Shown: positions 9,319 through 17,545 of the stretch, in pieces
How positions within the stretch are numbered: the first letter of the stretch is position 1
Layout: every line of letters begins with the position of its first letter
Assembly: GCF_038784515.1 (NCBI RefSeq)
Contig: NZ_CP152376.1
Location: forward strand, 4,712,001 to 4,776,000
DNA from: Rhodoferax sp. GW822-FHT02A01
GTDB lineage: Bacteria > Pseudomonadota > Gammaproteobacteria > Burkholderiales > Burkholderiaceae_C
Direction of reading: 5' to 3'
DNA length: 64,000 nt
Notes under the pieces: model-generated
What the model was told of the DNA's origin: nothing
What the model saw: only the letters and a program-made list of their open reading frames with translations
Database searches by the model: none
Translations under genes and position numbers: made by a program

Positions 9319-10068
9319 GTGAACACCATCCTCAACATCTCCGCCTACAAATTCGTCCCCCTGCCCGACGCGCACGCCCTGCGCGAGCTGTTGTTGGAGC
9401 GCGCAACGGCCCTGCAGCTCAAGGGGACTATTTTGCTGGCGGAGGAAGGCATCAACCTGTTCCTGGCCGGGCCCGAGTGGTATGTGCGCGGCTTTGTCGC
9501 CCTGCTGCACACCGATGCACGCTTTGCCGACATTGCGCCGAAGGAGAGTTGGTCGGGCACCCAGCCTTTCAAGAAGATGCTGGTCAAGGTCAAGAACGAA
9601 ATCATCCGCATGAACCACCCCACCATACGGCCGGCAGAAGGGCGCGCACCAGCAGTACCACCTGCCACGGTCAAACGCTGGCTGGACCAAGGGCATGACG
9701 ATTCAGGCCGGCCCGTGGTGACGCTGGACACGCGCAATGACTTTGAAGTGGACGCCGGTACCTTTGATGGCGCCATCGACTGGCGCATCACCAAGTTCAC
9801 GGAGTTCCCTCACGCGGTGCAGGAACACAAGGCTGAGCTGGAAGGCAAAACCGTGGTGAGCTTTTGCACCGGTGGCATTCGCTGCGAGAAGGCCGCCATC
9901 CTGATGCACCAGATGGGTCTGGAGCACGTGTACCAGTTGGAAGGCGGCATCCTCAAGTACTTCGAGGAAGTCGGCGATGCCCATTACCACGGCGGCTGCT
10001 TTGTATTTGACGAGCGCCGTGCGGTTGATGCGCGGCTCGAGGCGGCACCTGAACTGACACAGGGATGA
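9319..10068 (+). CDS. trhO: TrhO, tRNA uridine-34 hydroxylase (YceA-type rhodanese)
   Basis: A 249-residue protein with an N-terminal acylphosphatase-like domain ([17 protein letters not shown]) and a rhodanese domain carrying the active-site loop [11 protein letters not shown]. TrhO/YceA proteins make 5-hydroxyuridine at position 34 of certain tRNAs with O2, the first step to (m)cmo5U. The start is GTG at 9319. It is somewhat shorter than E. coli TrhO (350 residues), because it lacks the longer C-terminal Cys-rich tail, as in many shorter family members. The family is clear; the exact reaction rests on family knowledge. Confidence 0.88.
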   Translation: MNTILNISAYKFVPLPDAHALRELLLERATALQLKGTILLAEEGINLFLAGPEWYVRGFVALLHTDARFADIAPKESWSGTQPFKKMLVKVKNEIIRMNHPTIRPAEGRAPAVPPATVKRWLDQGHDDSGRPVVTLDTRNDFEVDAGTFDGAIDWRITKFTEFPHAVQEHKAELEGKTVVSFCTGGIRCEKAAILMHQMGLEHVYQLEGGILKYFEEVGDAHYHGGCFVFDERRAVDARLEAAPELTQG

Positions 10069-10145
10069 CACGCATACGCCCCTGAATTGGCCGCGTTCGT
10101 TCTCAGTATGATTCCAGCGGTCTGCAATCCCACAGGAAACCTTCC

Positions 10146-10505
10146 ATGAAAAGACTGATCACGATCGCCTGCCTTGGCGCCGCCTTGTGCGCGCCCGCAT
10201 TTGCCCAAAGCGACAAAGGCAGCCAGGCCTCGGCACTGGGCCTGGGCGGCGCCTTCGTTGTCGTGGGGGTGGTGGAAGGCGCAAGTGAAGTAGTGTCTCT
10301 GACGCTCAAGGGCGTGGAAGCGGGCAGCACCTTTGTCGTCAAGGCATCCACCAAGGCCGTCAAGGCGGCTTCGGTGGCCACAGGCACCAGCATTCGGGTG
10401 GTGGCGGAATCCACTGGCTACGCGCTCATGGCATCCGGTCAACTATTGGCATTTGTTCCCAATGCCATCGGCCAAGCGCTGCTGCACCAATCGCAGATCA
10501 AGTAA
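10146..10505 (+). CDS. Small exported protein of unknown function
   Basis: A 119-residue protein with a clear Sec signal peptide (MKRLITIACLGAALCAPAFA, cleavage near residue 20). The mature chain is rich in Ala, Val, Gly and Ser and poor in charged residues. It has repeated hydrophobic beta/helix patterns (GGAFVVVGVVEGASEVVSLTLKG) that could insert in or lie on a membrane. I recognise no domain. It ends 2 nt before the DUF2145 gene, so the two are translated from one message and probably act together in the periplasm. The RBS AGGAAA lies just before the start. Confidence 0.75.
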   Translation: MKRLITIACLGAALCAPAFAQSDKGSQASALGLGGAFVVVGVVEGASEVVSLTLKGVEAGSTFVVKASTKAVKAASVATGTSIRVVAESTGYALMASGQLLAFVPNAIGQALLHQSQIK

Positions 10506-10507
10506 GC

Positions 10508-11320
10508 ATGCGCACTGCAGCCAAACTGTGGGGCACGCTACTGCTGTGCCTGTGCCTGTGCATGACGAATGCAGCTACAGCCGGTACTGCCTGCTCGGAT
10601 GCGCCTCCCAAGCCGGAATCCATCCAGCAGGCCTTTCAAGCGGCGTACAAGCTCCACCAACGGCTGGAGCAGTTGCAACCTCGCATTGCACTGGTTGGAA
10701 GGGTCGGTCAAGACCTCTCCAAATACGGCTTGCGTTACTCCCACATAGCGTTTGTCAGCAAGGATGCGGCAAGCGGTCAGTGGCGCACCACCCACCTGCT
10801 CAATGCCTGCAACTCCAACCAGTCGGCTCTGTGGCACGAAGGTCTGGCCAACTTCTTTCTGGATGACCTGTTCGCATACGAAGCGCTGCTCATCGTGCCC
10901 TCACCCGCTGTGCAGGAAAAGCTACTGGCAATAGTGAACGACGACAAACGCGCGTTGTCCATGCACCAGCCGCTCTACAACATGCTGGCGTATCCGTTTT
11001 CCGACAAATACCAGAATTCCAATCAGTGGGTACTGGAGTTGCTGACCCTTGCCACTTCACAGCAAGTCGGCATCACTCCGCCACTTGCCACTCGCCAGCA
11101 GGCGCAGCAATGGCTCAAGCTGACGGGCTACCAGCCCAGCACGCTCAAGCTGAACGCCTTCACACGATTGGGTGCGCGCATGTTTCGGGCCAATGTGGCA
11201 TTTGACGACCACCCCGACGAGCGCCGTTTTGCCGACCTGATTGACACGGTAACCGTGGAATCCATGGCCAGCTACATACGGCAAGTGGACCCAACCAGCG
11301 CCAGCGAAGTCATTCGCTGA
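10508..11320 (+). CDS. DUF2145 domain periplasmic protein
   Basis: A 270-residue protein with an N-terminal signal peptide (about residues 1-25, ending NAATAG). The body has the look of the DUF2145 family: LRYSHIAFVSKD, WRTTHLLNACNSNQSALWHEGL, NQWVLELLTLA and a final TVESMASYIRQVD. The His/Asn/Cys residues in those segments suggest a hydrolase- or peptidase-like (NlpC/P60-like) fold, but that is only an impression. No function is known to me. It follows the small exported protein by 2 nt. It converges with the flavodoxin gene. Confidence 0.8.
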   Translation: MRTAAKLWGTLLLCLCLCMTNAATAGTACSDAPPKPESIQQAFQAAYKLHQRLEQLQPRIALVGRVGQDLSKYGLRYSHIAFVSKDAASGQWRTTHLLNACNSNQSALWHEGLANFFLDDLFAYEALLIVPSPAVQEKLLAIVNDDKRALSMHQPLYNMLAYPFSDKYQNSNQWVLELLTLATSQQVGITPPLATRQQAQQWLKLTGYQPSTLKLNAFTRLGARMFRANVAFDDHPDERRFADLIDTVTVESMASYIRQVDPTSASEVIR

Positions 11321-11346
11321 GCCGCCAAGGGTCCACTTTGAAGGCA

Positions 11347-11363
11347 GCGCCCGCAGAGGGCGC
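11347..11363. terminator. Possible hairpin between convergent genes
   Basis: GCGCCC and GGGCGC pair around GCAGA in the 55-nt gap between the DUF2145 gene and the flavodoxin gene. The position between two converging genes suits a terminator. There is no T-run on either side, so intrinsic termination would be weak. Confidence 0.3.
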
Positions 11364-11375
11364 CCACCCTGCCGC

Positions 11376-11930
11376 TTAGCCGCGGAACTTGGCGGCCAGA
11401 GCCGCGACGCGCTCGCCGTACTGGCGACCGGTTTCCAGATCACCGGTATTCATTTCGTCAGCACCTGCGTCACCCGGGGTCTGGGCGATCGGGCCACCGC
11501 TGGATGCCAGGTAGTTGATGTCCGTGCGTTGTGAGGCTTTGGTGTTGTTGTAGATGATGCCGGTACCAGCCCAGATGCCACCGTGCTGCATGGCCAGGGT
11601 CATAAAGTAATGCAGGGTGCTGAACTTGTCGCCATTGACGTTGGCGCTGGCGGTGAAGCCGCCAAAGACCTTGTCCTTCCAGGCTTGGGTGTACCAGGGC
11701 TTGGACGAGGCATCCGCAAACTTCTTGAACTGCCAGCTCACCGAGCCCATGTAGGTGGGCGAACCAAAGATGATGGCATCCGCTGCAGCCAGTGTTTCCC
11801 AGGTGCCTTCAGGTAGATTGCCGTCCGCGTCGATCGCGATCAGCTGGGCTGAAGCGCCCTGTGCCACGGATTGGGCGAAACGCTGGGTGTGGCCATAGCC
11901 CGAGTGGTAAATCACAACAACTTTTGCCAT
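11376..11930 (-). CDS. Flavodoxin-family NAD(P)H-dependent oxidoreductase (WrbA-like)
   Basis: A 184-residue protein with the flavodoxin fold. The phosphate loop YHSGYGHTQRFAQSVAQG binds FMN, FGSPTYMGSVSWQFKKF follows, and the FGGFTAS strand is typical of WrbA/NAD(P)H:quinone reductases. It probably reduces quinones or other electrophiles with two electrons. The start at 11930 has a good RBS (AAGGAG). It lies downstream of the pirin gene on the same strand with an 89-nt gap; pirin and quinone-reductase genes under a LysR regulator are a frequent stress-response set. Confidence 0.85.
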   Translation of the reverse strand: MAKVVVIYHSGYGHTQRFAQSVAQGASAQLIAIDADGNLPEGTWETLAAADAIIFGSPTYMGSVSWQFKKFADASSKPWYTQAWKDKVFGGFTASANVNGDKFSTLHYFMTLAMQHGGIWAGTGIIYNNTKASQRTDINYLASSGGPIAQTPGDAGADEMNTGDLETGRQYGERVAALAAKFRG

Positions 11931-12019
11931 TCGAATACTCCTTGATTGGTTAATTTGGAAAACACAAACACAACAACTGGGAATCTACCGCAGGGCGGCA
12001 CACTCCACTCTCAACACGA

Positions 12020-12721
12020 TCAGGGTGCCAGATCAAACACCAGCACCTCTGCCTGCTTGCCCGCACCAAGTTCGATACGGGTCTCTCCCTCGAGCATGGC
12101 CGCGTCACCGCTGCCGAGCTTCAAACCGTTCACCTGCAATTCGCCGCTCACCATTTGCACATAGCCCTTGCGTCCCGGTGCCAGGGTCAGCGAAGCAGCC
12201 TGTTCACCATCAAACAGGCCGCCATAGAGACGCGCATCTGCATGAATCTTGACGGACCCACCCGCCGCGTCACTGGAGGCCAGCAGGCGCAGGACACCGC
12301 GCTTTTCATCTGCGGCAAACGTCTTTTGCTCGTAACCGGGCGCAATGCCGCGCACATCAGGTTCAATCCAGATCTGGAAAAAGTGCGTGGTCTGGCCTTC
12401 TGCATGGTTGAACTCGCTGTGCTGCACGCCAGTGCCCGCACTCATGCGCTGCACGTCGCCGGGCGGGATGCCCTTGACGTTGCCCATGCTGTCCTTGTGG
12501 GCCAGATTGCCCTGCACCACGTAGCTGATGATTTCCATGTCGCGGTGGCCGTGCGTGCCAAAGCCGGTGCCTGGGGCGATGCGGTCTTCGTTGATCACGC
12601 GCAGATTGCCCCAGCCCATGTGCTTGGGGTCGTAGTAGCCCGCGAATGAAAAGCTGTGGAAAGACTTGAGCCAACCGTGGTCGGCATAGCCGCGCTCAGA
12701 GGATTTGCGTAATGTGATCAT
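12020..12721 (-). CDS. Pirin-family bicupin protein
   Basis: A 233-residue protein with the pirin signature. It begins LRKSSERGYADHGWLKSFHSFSFAGYYDP and has the metal-binding cupin motif GTGFGTHGHRDMEIISYV. The C-terminal half is a second cupin without the full metal set. Some pirins act as quercetinases or redox-sensing regulators; the substrate here is unknown. It is divergent from a LysR-type regulator 89 nt away, which is the obvious candidate to control it. Confidence 0.92.
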   Translation of the reverse strand: MITLRKSSERGYADHGWLKSFHSFSFAGYYDPKHMGWGNLRVINEDRIAPGTGFGTHGHRDMEIISYVVQGNLAHKDSMGNVKGIPPGDVQRMSAGTGVQHSEFNHAEGQTTHFFQIWIEPDVRGIAPGYEQKTFAADEKRGVLRLLASSDAAGGSVKIHADARLYGGLFDGEQAASLTLAPGRKGYVQMVSGELQVNGLKLGSGDAAMLEGETRIELGAGKQAEVLVFDLAP

Positions 12722-12810
12722 GGCATCTACTTTAGGGCTGGGGTGACCTTCTGCATTGCATGCTGATTGATGGCATCATTCAAATGTTTTCAACCAAAAC
12801 ACCCTCTTTC

Positions 12811-13752
12811 ATGCAAACTCCCCGCGATGTACTGACGCCCGACGCTCTCTCCATGCTGCAAACCATTGCGAGTACCGGCAGCTTTGCCGCGGCGGCCCGT
12901 CAAATGGGCATGGTGCCCAGCGCGCTGACCTACCGGGTTCGCCAAATTGAAGATGCGCTGGACGTGCTGCTGTTTGACCGCAGCTCGCGCCAGGCAAAGA
13001 TGACTGCGGCCGGCGCCGAGCTGCTCAGTGAAGGCGCGCGCCTGCTGGGGGAGATTGACGCGGTGGCAAACCGCGTGAAACGTGTCGCCACCGGTTGGGA
13101 ATCGCGCTTCACCATCGCCCTGGACACCATTGTTTCCAAAACCACCATGATGGAACTCTGCGATGCCTTTTACGCCCTGAACCCTCCCACCCAAATCCGC
13201 CTGCGCGACGAAACGCTCTCGGGCACGCTGGAAGCCCTCACCTCGGGCCAGGCCGATCTGGCCATAGGCACAGGCCCGGATTCCAGCAATGTGAGCGGAC
13301 TGCAGAGCAAGCCTTTGGGCACAGCCCATTTCATCTTTGCCATCGCCCCGCACCACCCATTGGCCAAGGCACAGGAGCCGTTATCCGATGCAGTCATTCA
13401 ACAGCACCGGGCCGTGGCGGTAGCAGACTCGGTGCAGCGCGGCAGTGGCCAGACCTTTGGCATCTTCAGTGGCCAGGAGGTCTTTACCGTGGCCAGCATG
13501 CGCGACAAGCTGGACGCACAACTGCGCGGACTGGGTGTCGGTCACCTGCCCGCGGGCATGGCCACGCGCTATCTGGAGTCCGGCCGCCTGGTGTTCAAAC
13601 AGACCGAACGCGCCAAACGCCTGGTCACCGTGCACTACGCCTGGCGCCAGACCAAGAACCAGAGCCAGGGCCGCGCCATGCAGTGGTGGCTGTCTCAATT
13701 GGAGAGCCCGACCACGCGCAACGCGCTGCTGGAGAACCACGCCAGCTACTAA
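12811..13752 (+). CDS. LysR-family transcriptional regulator divergent from pirin
   Basis: I place the start at the ATG at 12811, giving 313 residues (MQTPRDVLTPDALSML); an upstream in-frame ATG at 12760 would add 17 residues that do not resemble a LysR N-terminus. The winged HTH is at about residues 12-70 (GSFAAAARQMGMVPSALTYRVRQIEDAL), followed by a substrate-binding effector domain. It most likely controls the divergent pirin-flavodoxin genes. The intergenic TGATGGCATCA (12768-12778), a short symmetric element, could be part of its site. The effector is unknown. Confidence 0.9.
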   Translation: MQTPRDVLTPDALSMLQTIASTGSFAAAARQMGMVPSALTYRVRQIEDALDVLLFDRSSRQAKMTAAGAELLSEGARLLGEIDAVANRVKRVATGWESRFTIALDTIVSKTTMMELCDAFYALNPPTQIRLRDETLSGTLEALTSGQADLAIGTGPDSSNVSGLQSKPLGTAHFIFAIAPHHPLAKAQEPLSDAVIQQHRAVAVADSVQRGSGQTFGIFSGQEVFTVASMRDKLDAQLRGLGVGHLPAGMATRYLESGRLVFKQTERAKRLVTVHYAWRQTKNQSQGRAMQWWLSQLESPTTRNALLENHASY

Positions 13753-13830
13753 AGTCGCTGCCAAGCCCGAAGGCGGCTCTATGTGCGTGTATAAACCATG
13801 CAAACCCTTTCACAAACGGAGAAAGCGCAC

Positions 13831-14874
13831 ATGAGCAATTCCAAACGCATCGCAATCGTGGGGGGAGGCATGGCAGCCATTGCCTGTGCCCGCACTCTGG
13901 TACAGGCGGGCCATAGCGTGACGGTGTTCGAGAAGAGCCATGGCTTTGGCGGACGCATGTCCACCCGCAGCAGTGCCTTTGGCAGCTTTGACCATGGCGC
14001 CCAATATTTCACGGTGCGTGACGGCCGTTTTGCGCAAGCGCTGGAAACCACGCCCAGCATCTGCCGCCGCTGGAGTGCCAATACGGTGCAAGTGCTGGAC
14101 TCCCACGGCCGCGTGGCCGAAGCAGGCCTGCCGGCGCGCGAGCCGCACTGGGTCGCCAAACCCGGCATGAGCAGCTTGGTGCGCGCCTGGGCCCAGCCCC
14201 TGATTGACAACCGCTCGGTCGAGTTGCAGGTGCGCGTCACCGCCATCGAAAAGGATGCGCTGGATTCGCACAAGTGGCAATTGCGCACCGCAGGTGCAGA
14301 AGACAGCACGCATGTATTCAGCGGGTTTGACTCCGTCGTATTGGCCATTCCCGGCCCGCAAGCCGAAGTGCTGCTCAAGACGCACAAGGCGGCTTCGGCA
14401 CTGGCCAAGAAAGTGGCCAAGTCCACGGTGGCACCATGCTGGACCCTGATGGTGGCCTTTCCGCAAGCCGTTCAGCCCGGTCTGACCACACTGGGCCCGC
14501 AATGGAATGCCGCCCGAAGCACCCACCACCGCATCGCCTGGCTGGCACGTGAATCCAGCAAGCCCGGACGCAGTGCCGTGGAGCGCTGGACGGTGCAGGC
14601 AAGCGCCGCTTGGTCACAGGAACATCTGCAGGACGACGCCAGCCGTGTCACCGCCAAGCTGATCAAGGCCTTTGCCGAAGTCACCGGCATCCGTGCCGAA
14701 CCGGCCCACGCCGAAGTGCACCGCTGGCTTTACGCCAAGACGGAAAAGCCCCTGGGCGTGTCCCACCTGTGGGACGCCAAGCTAGGCCTGGGTGTTTGCG
14801 GCGACTGGTGCCTGGGCCACCGCGTGGAAGACGCCTTTGTGTCAGGACTGGAACTGGCACTCGCCATGTTGTGA
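13831..14874 (+). CDS. FAD-dependent oxidoreductase (renalase/amine oxidase-like)
   Basis: From the ATG at 13831, which has a GGAGAAAG RBS ahead of it, the protein has 347 residues. It opens with a dinucleotide-binding motif ([21 protein letters not shown]) and the FAD-contact segment [14 protein letters not shown], followed by [12 protein letters not shown]. The end, [24 protein letters not shown], is the usual C-terminal FAD site. This is the NAD(P)/FAD-dependent renalase-like group; the substrate is unknown. Its stop overlaps the GTG start of gluQ by 4 nt. Confidence 0.88.
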   Translation: MSNSKRIAIVGGGMAAIACARTLVQAGHSVTVFEKSHGFGGRMSTRSSAFGSFDHGAQYFTVRDGRFAQALETTPSICRRWSANTVQVLDSHGRVAEAGLPAREPHWVAKPGMSSLVRAWAQPLIDNRSVELQVRVTAIEKDALDSHKWQLRTAGAEDSTHVFSGFDSVVLAIPGPQAEVLLKTHKAASALAKKVAKSTVAPCWTLMVAFPQAVQPGLTTLGPQWNAARSTHHRIAWLARESSKPGRSAVERWTVQASAAWSQEHLQDDASRVTAKLIKAFAEVTGIRAEPAHAEVHRWLYAKTEKPLGVSHLWDAKLGLGVCGDWCLGHRVEDAFVSGLELALAML

Positions 14875-15773
14875 GCGCCGCCGGGCCGTCGCAAGCCTAT
14901 AGGGGCAGGTTTGCGCCCTCTCCCACGGGTCCGCTGCATGCAGGCTCGCTGGTGGCCGCGCTGGCGAGCTGGCTGGATGCCCGCGCACAGCAAGGCCAAT
15001 GGCTGGTGCGTATCGAAGATGTCGATCTGCCGCGCTGTGTGCCCGGAGTAGACCAGCACATCCTGCAACAACTCGCCGCCTGCGGCCTGTACCCCGACCA
15101 ACCGCCCGTGTGGCAAAGCCAGCGTACAGACCTGTATCGCCGGGCCCTGGACCGGCTCATAGAGTGCGACCAGGCCTACCCCTGCGCCTGCACCCGCAAG
15201 GACATAGAAGAAGCCCTGCACGCCAATGGCAAGACCAAGCCGCGCCACGGTGAACTGGTGTACCCCGGAACCTGCCGCGATGGCTTGCACGGCAAGCCGG
15301 CACGTGCCTGGCGCTTTCGCACGCCAGAGCAATCGGTGGTGCACTGGACGGACAGGCGCTGCGGCCCGCAGGTGCAGGATGTTGCCCAGGCCGTGGGCGA
15401 CTTCGTGCTGCTGCGGGCAGACGGCCTGTTTGCCTACCAGCTGGCAGTCGTGGTGGACGATGCGGACCAGGGCGTCACCCATGTCGTGCGCGGGGAAGAC
15501 CTGTCCGACAACACGCCGCGCCAGATCCTGCTGCAGCGGGCCCTGGGCTACCCCACGCCACATTACCTGCACACGCCGCTGGTGCTGGCAGAAGATGGCC
15601 AAAAGCTCAGCAAACAAAATGGCGCCGCTGCGCTGGATACCAGCACCGCTGAAGCCGCGCTGGCTGCATTGGATCAGGCCGCCGAAAGCCTGGGACTGCA
15701 TCCCCGCGGAAACCGCGACAATAGGGGGATGGCACTGGCCGCCTGGGTTGCCCACTGGCGCGCCATGTATTGA
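14871..15773 (+). CDS. gluQ: Glutamyl-Q tRNA(Asp) synthetase
   Basis: A 300-residue truncated glutamyl-tRNA synthetase paralogue that adds Glu to queuosine-34 of tRNA(Asp). I start it at GTG 14871, which overlaps the preceding stop (GTGA) and leads straight into [18 protein letters not shown], the HIGH-like motif. A Cys-rich zinc region ([20 protein letters not shown]) and the KMSKS-like KLSKQ follow. The anticodon-binding domain of GluRS is absent, as expected for the family. Confidence 0.92.
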   Translation: MSAAGPSQAYRGRFAPSPTGPLHAGSLVAALASWLDARAQQGQWLVRIEDVDLPRCVPGVDQHILQQLAACGLYPDQPPVWQSQRTDLYRRALDRLIECDQAYPCACTRKDIEEALHANGKTKPRHGELVYPGTCRDGLHGKPARAWRFRTPEQSVVHWTDRRCGPQVQDVAQAVGDFVLLRADGLFAYQLAVVVDDADQGVTHVVRGEDLSDNTPRQILLQRALGYPTPHYLHTPLVLAEDGQKLSKQNGAAALDTSTAEAALAALDQAAESLGLHPRGNRDNRGMALAAWVAHWRAMY

Positions 15774-15812
15774 GTCGCAATAGCGTGTCCGTTGGCGACA
15801 CCCCACCTGATC

Positions 15813-16568
15813 ATGAATACCGAGAACACCCCACCCCAAGACGGCGCGGAGGCCCCCAAGCCTTTCATGCGCACCATCAAGAGCTTTGTGAAACGCGCAG
15901 GTCGCACCACGGTCGGCCAGGCCAAAGCCTTTCAGCAGCTGGGCCCCAGGTTCCTGCTCCCCTACCAGCAAAGCCTGCTGGATTTCCAGGCGGCCTTTGC
16001 CTCGCCGGACGCAGCGCCCACCCAGCGCCCTGTGGTGCTGGAGATCGGCTTTGGCATGGGCGAAGCCACGGCCAAGATTGCGGCCACCCTGGCCGATACC
16101 AACTTCCTGTGTTGTGAGGTGCATGAGCCCGGCGTGGGCGCGCTGCTGAAGCGCATTGGCGAGAACCAGCTGACCAACATCCGCATCTGTGCGCATGACG
16201 CGGTGGAGGTCATTGACCACATGCTGCCCCTGGCCAGCTTGGACGGCGTGCACATCTTCTTCCCCGACCCCTGGCACAAGACCAAGCACAACAAGCGCCG
16301 GCTGATCCAGGCACCGCTGGTGGCCAAGCTGGCGGCACGCCTCAAGCCCGGCGGCTATCTGCACTGCGCCACTGATTGGGAGCCCTACGCCCAGCAGATT
16401 CTGGAAGTGCTCAGCGCCGAGCCGCAGTTGCGCAACCGCGCGCTGGCGAGCAACCCCGAGCTCAAGGGCTACGCGCCCAAGCCGCATTACCGCCCCCTCA
16501 CCAAGTTCGAGAACCGTGGCATCCGGTTGGGCCACGGCGTGTGGGATCTGGTCTTCGAGCGCGTCTGA
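15813..16568 (+). CDS. trmB: tRNA (guanine-46-N7)-methyltransferase
   Basis: A 251-residue SAM-dependent methyltransferase from the ATG at 15813; a TTG at 15792 would extend it by 7 residues. The SAM motif is [16 protein letters not shown] and the conserved TrmB segment is [21 protein letters not shown], with the catalytic-region PDPWHK. It ends [19 protein letters not shown] as is typical. It methylates N7 of G46 in the tRNA variable loop. It sits between gluQ and a pseudouridine synthase, so three RNA-modification genes run together. Confidence 0.95.
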   Translation: MNTENTPPQDGAEAPKPFMRTIKSFVKRAGRTTVGQAKAFQQLGPRFLLPYQQSLLDFQAAFASPDAAPTQRPVVLEIGFGMGEATAKIAATLADTNFLCCEVHEPGVGALLKRIGENQLTNIRICAHDAVEVIDHMLPLASLDGVHIFFPDPWHKTKHNKRRLIQAPLVAKLAARLKPGGYLHCATDWEPYAQQILEVLSAEPQLRNRALASNPELKGYAPKPHYRPLTKFENRGIRLGHGVWDLVFERV

Positions 16569-16596
16569 GTTTCTCGCGTCAGGCAATCCTGAGACC

Positions 16597-17541
16597 ATGG
16601 CCCGCTATCGCCCCAATCCACCGCCACCGCGCGACGGCCTGAGCCCGAGTTGCGTGGTGGTGCCTGACGGAGTCCGGGCCAATGCACTGGAATTCTTCGC
16701 AGCGCGCTTCACTGCCGTGGTCCGCGAAGACTGGCAGCAACGCCTGAACGCGGGCGACATCGTGGATTCACAAGGACTGGTCCTGCGAGCCGACACACCG
16801 GTCCACACCGGGCAGCGCATCTACTACTACCGCAGTCTGCCGACCGAACCCAAGGTGCCCTTTGAAGAACGCATCGTCTGGCAGGACGAACACATCGTGG
16901 TAGCCGACAAGCCACACTTTCTGCCGGTGATTCCGTCTGGCAAATATGTACGCGAGACGCTGCTGGTGCGCCTGAACAAAGCCTTTGGCACCGACAGCCT
17001 GGCACCCGCCCATCGCATCGACCGCGATACCGCCGGGCTGGTGCTGTTCACCCGCAATCCGGCCACGCGCAACCTCTACCACCGGCTGTTTCGAGAACAC
17101 CAGGTACGCAAGACCTACCATGCGGTGGCCCGCTGGAACCCGGCGCTGGCCTGGCCGGTCACGCGCCACACCCGCATCGCCGAAGGCAGCCACTTCATGC
17201 AGCAGGCCGAAGTGCCGGGCCCTGCCAACGCCCTCACCCATATCCGCCCGATTCAACAGACTGGCGAATATGCACTCTATGAATTGCAGCCCGTCACAGG
17301 CCAGCGCCACCAGCTGCGGGTGCATATGCATGCGCTCGGGCTGCCGCTGGTCCATGACGGCATTTACCCCACCCTCACGCCCGAAGGCAGTGCCGACACC
17401 AGCAAGCCCTTGCAGCTGCTGGCAAAGACGCTGGCCTTTACCGACCCGGTGACCGGCGAGCCGCGCCACTTCACCAGCGGCCTGTCGCTGCTGCCCCTGC
17501 AAGACGTGGCGGCCGACCATCCGGTTCCTATTTCAGATTGA
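16597..17541 (+). CDS. RluA-family pseudouridine synthase
   Basis: From the ATG at 16597 the product has 314 residues. An upstream in-frame ATG at 16516 lies inside trmB and is unlikely. The catalytic motif is HRIDRDTAGLVLFTRNP, with the catalytic Asp in RIDRDT. Upstream is VADKPHFLPVIPSGKYV, and downstream are RKTYHAVARW and PVTGQRHQLRVHMHALGLP. It isomerises uridine in rRNA or tRNA; whether it is RluA-, RluC- or TruC-like cannot be decided here. It ends 4 nt before dinG. Confidence 0.9.
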   Translation: MARYRPNPPPPRDGLSPSCVVVPDGVRANALEFFAARFTAVVREDWQQRLNAGDIVDSQGLVLRADTPVHTGQRIYYYRSLPTEPKVPFEERIVWQDEHIVVADKPHFLPVIPSGKYVRETLLVRLNKAFGTDSLAPAHRIDRDTAGLVLFTRNPATRNLYHRLFREHQVRKTYHAVARWNPALAWPVTRHTRIAEGSHFMQQAEVPGPANALTHIRPIQQTGEYALYELQPVTGQRHQLRVHMHALGLPLVHDGIYPTLTPEGSADTSKPLQLLAKTLAFTDPVTGEPRHFTSGLSLLPLQDVAADHPVPISD

Positions 17542-17545
17542 TGTT

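Noticed and set aside
14730..16598. 622-codon minus-strand frame across gluQ and trmB
   Set aside because: It spans two conserved genes antisense, and its translation is rich in Gln/Gly/Arg with no domain.
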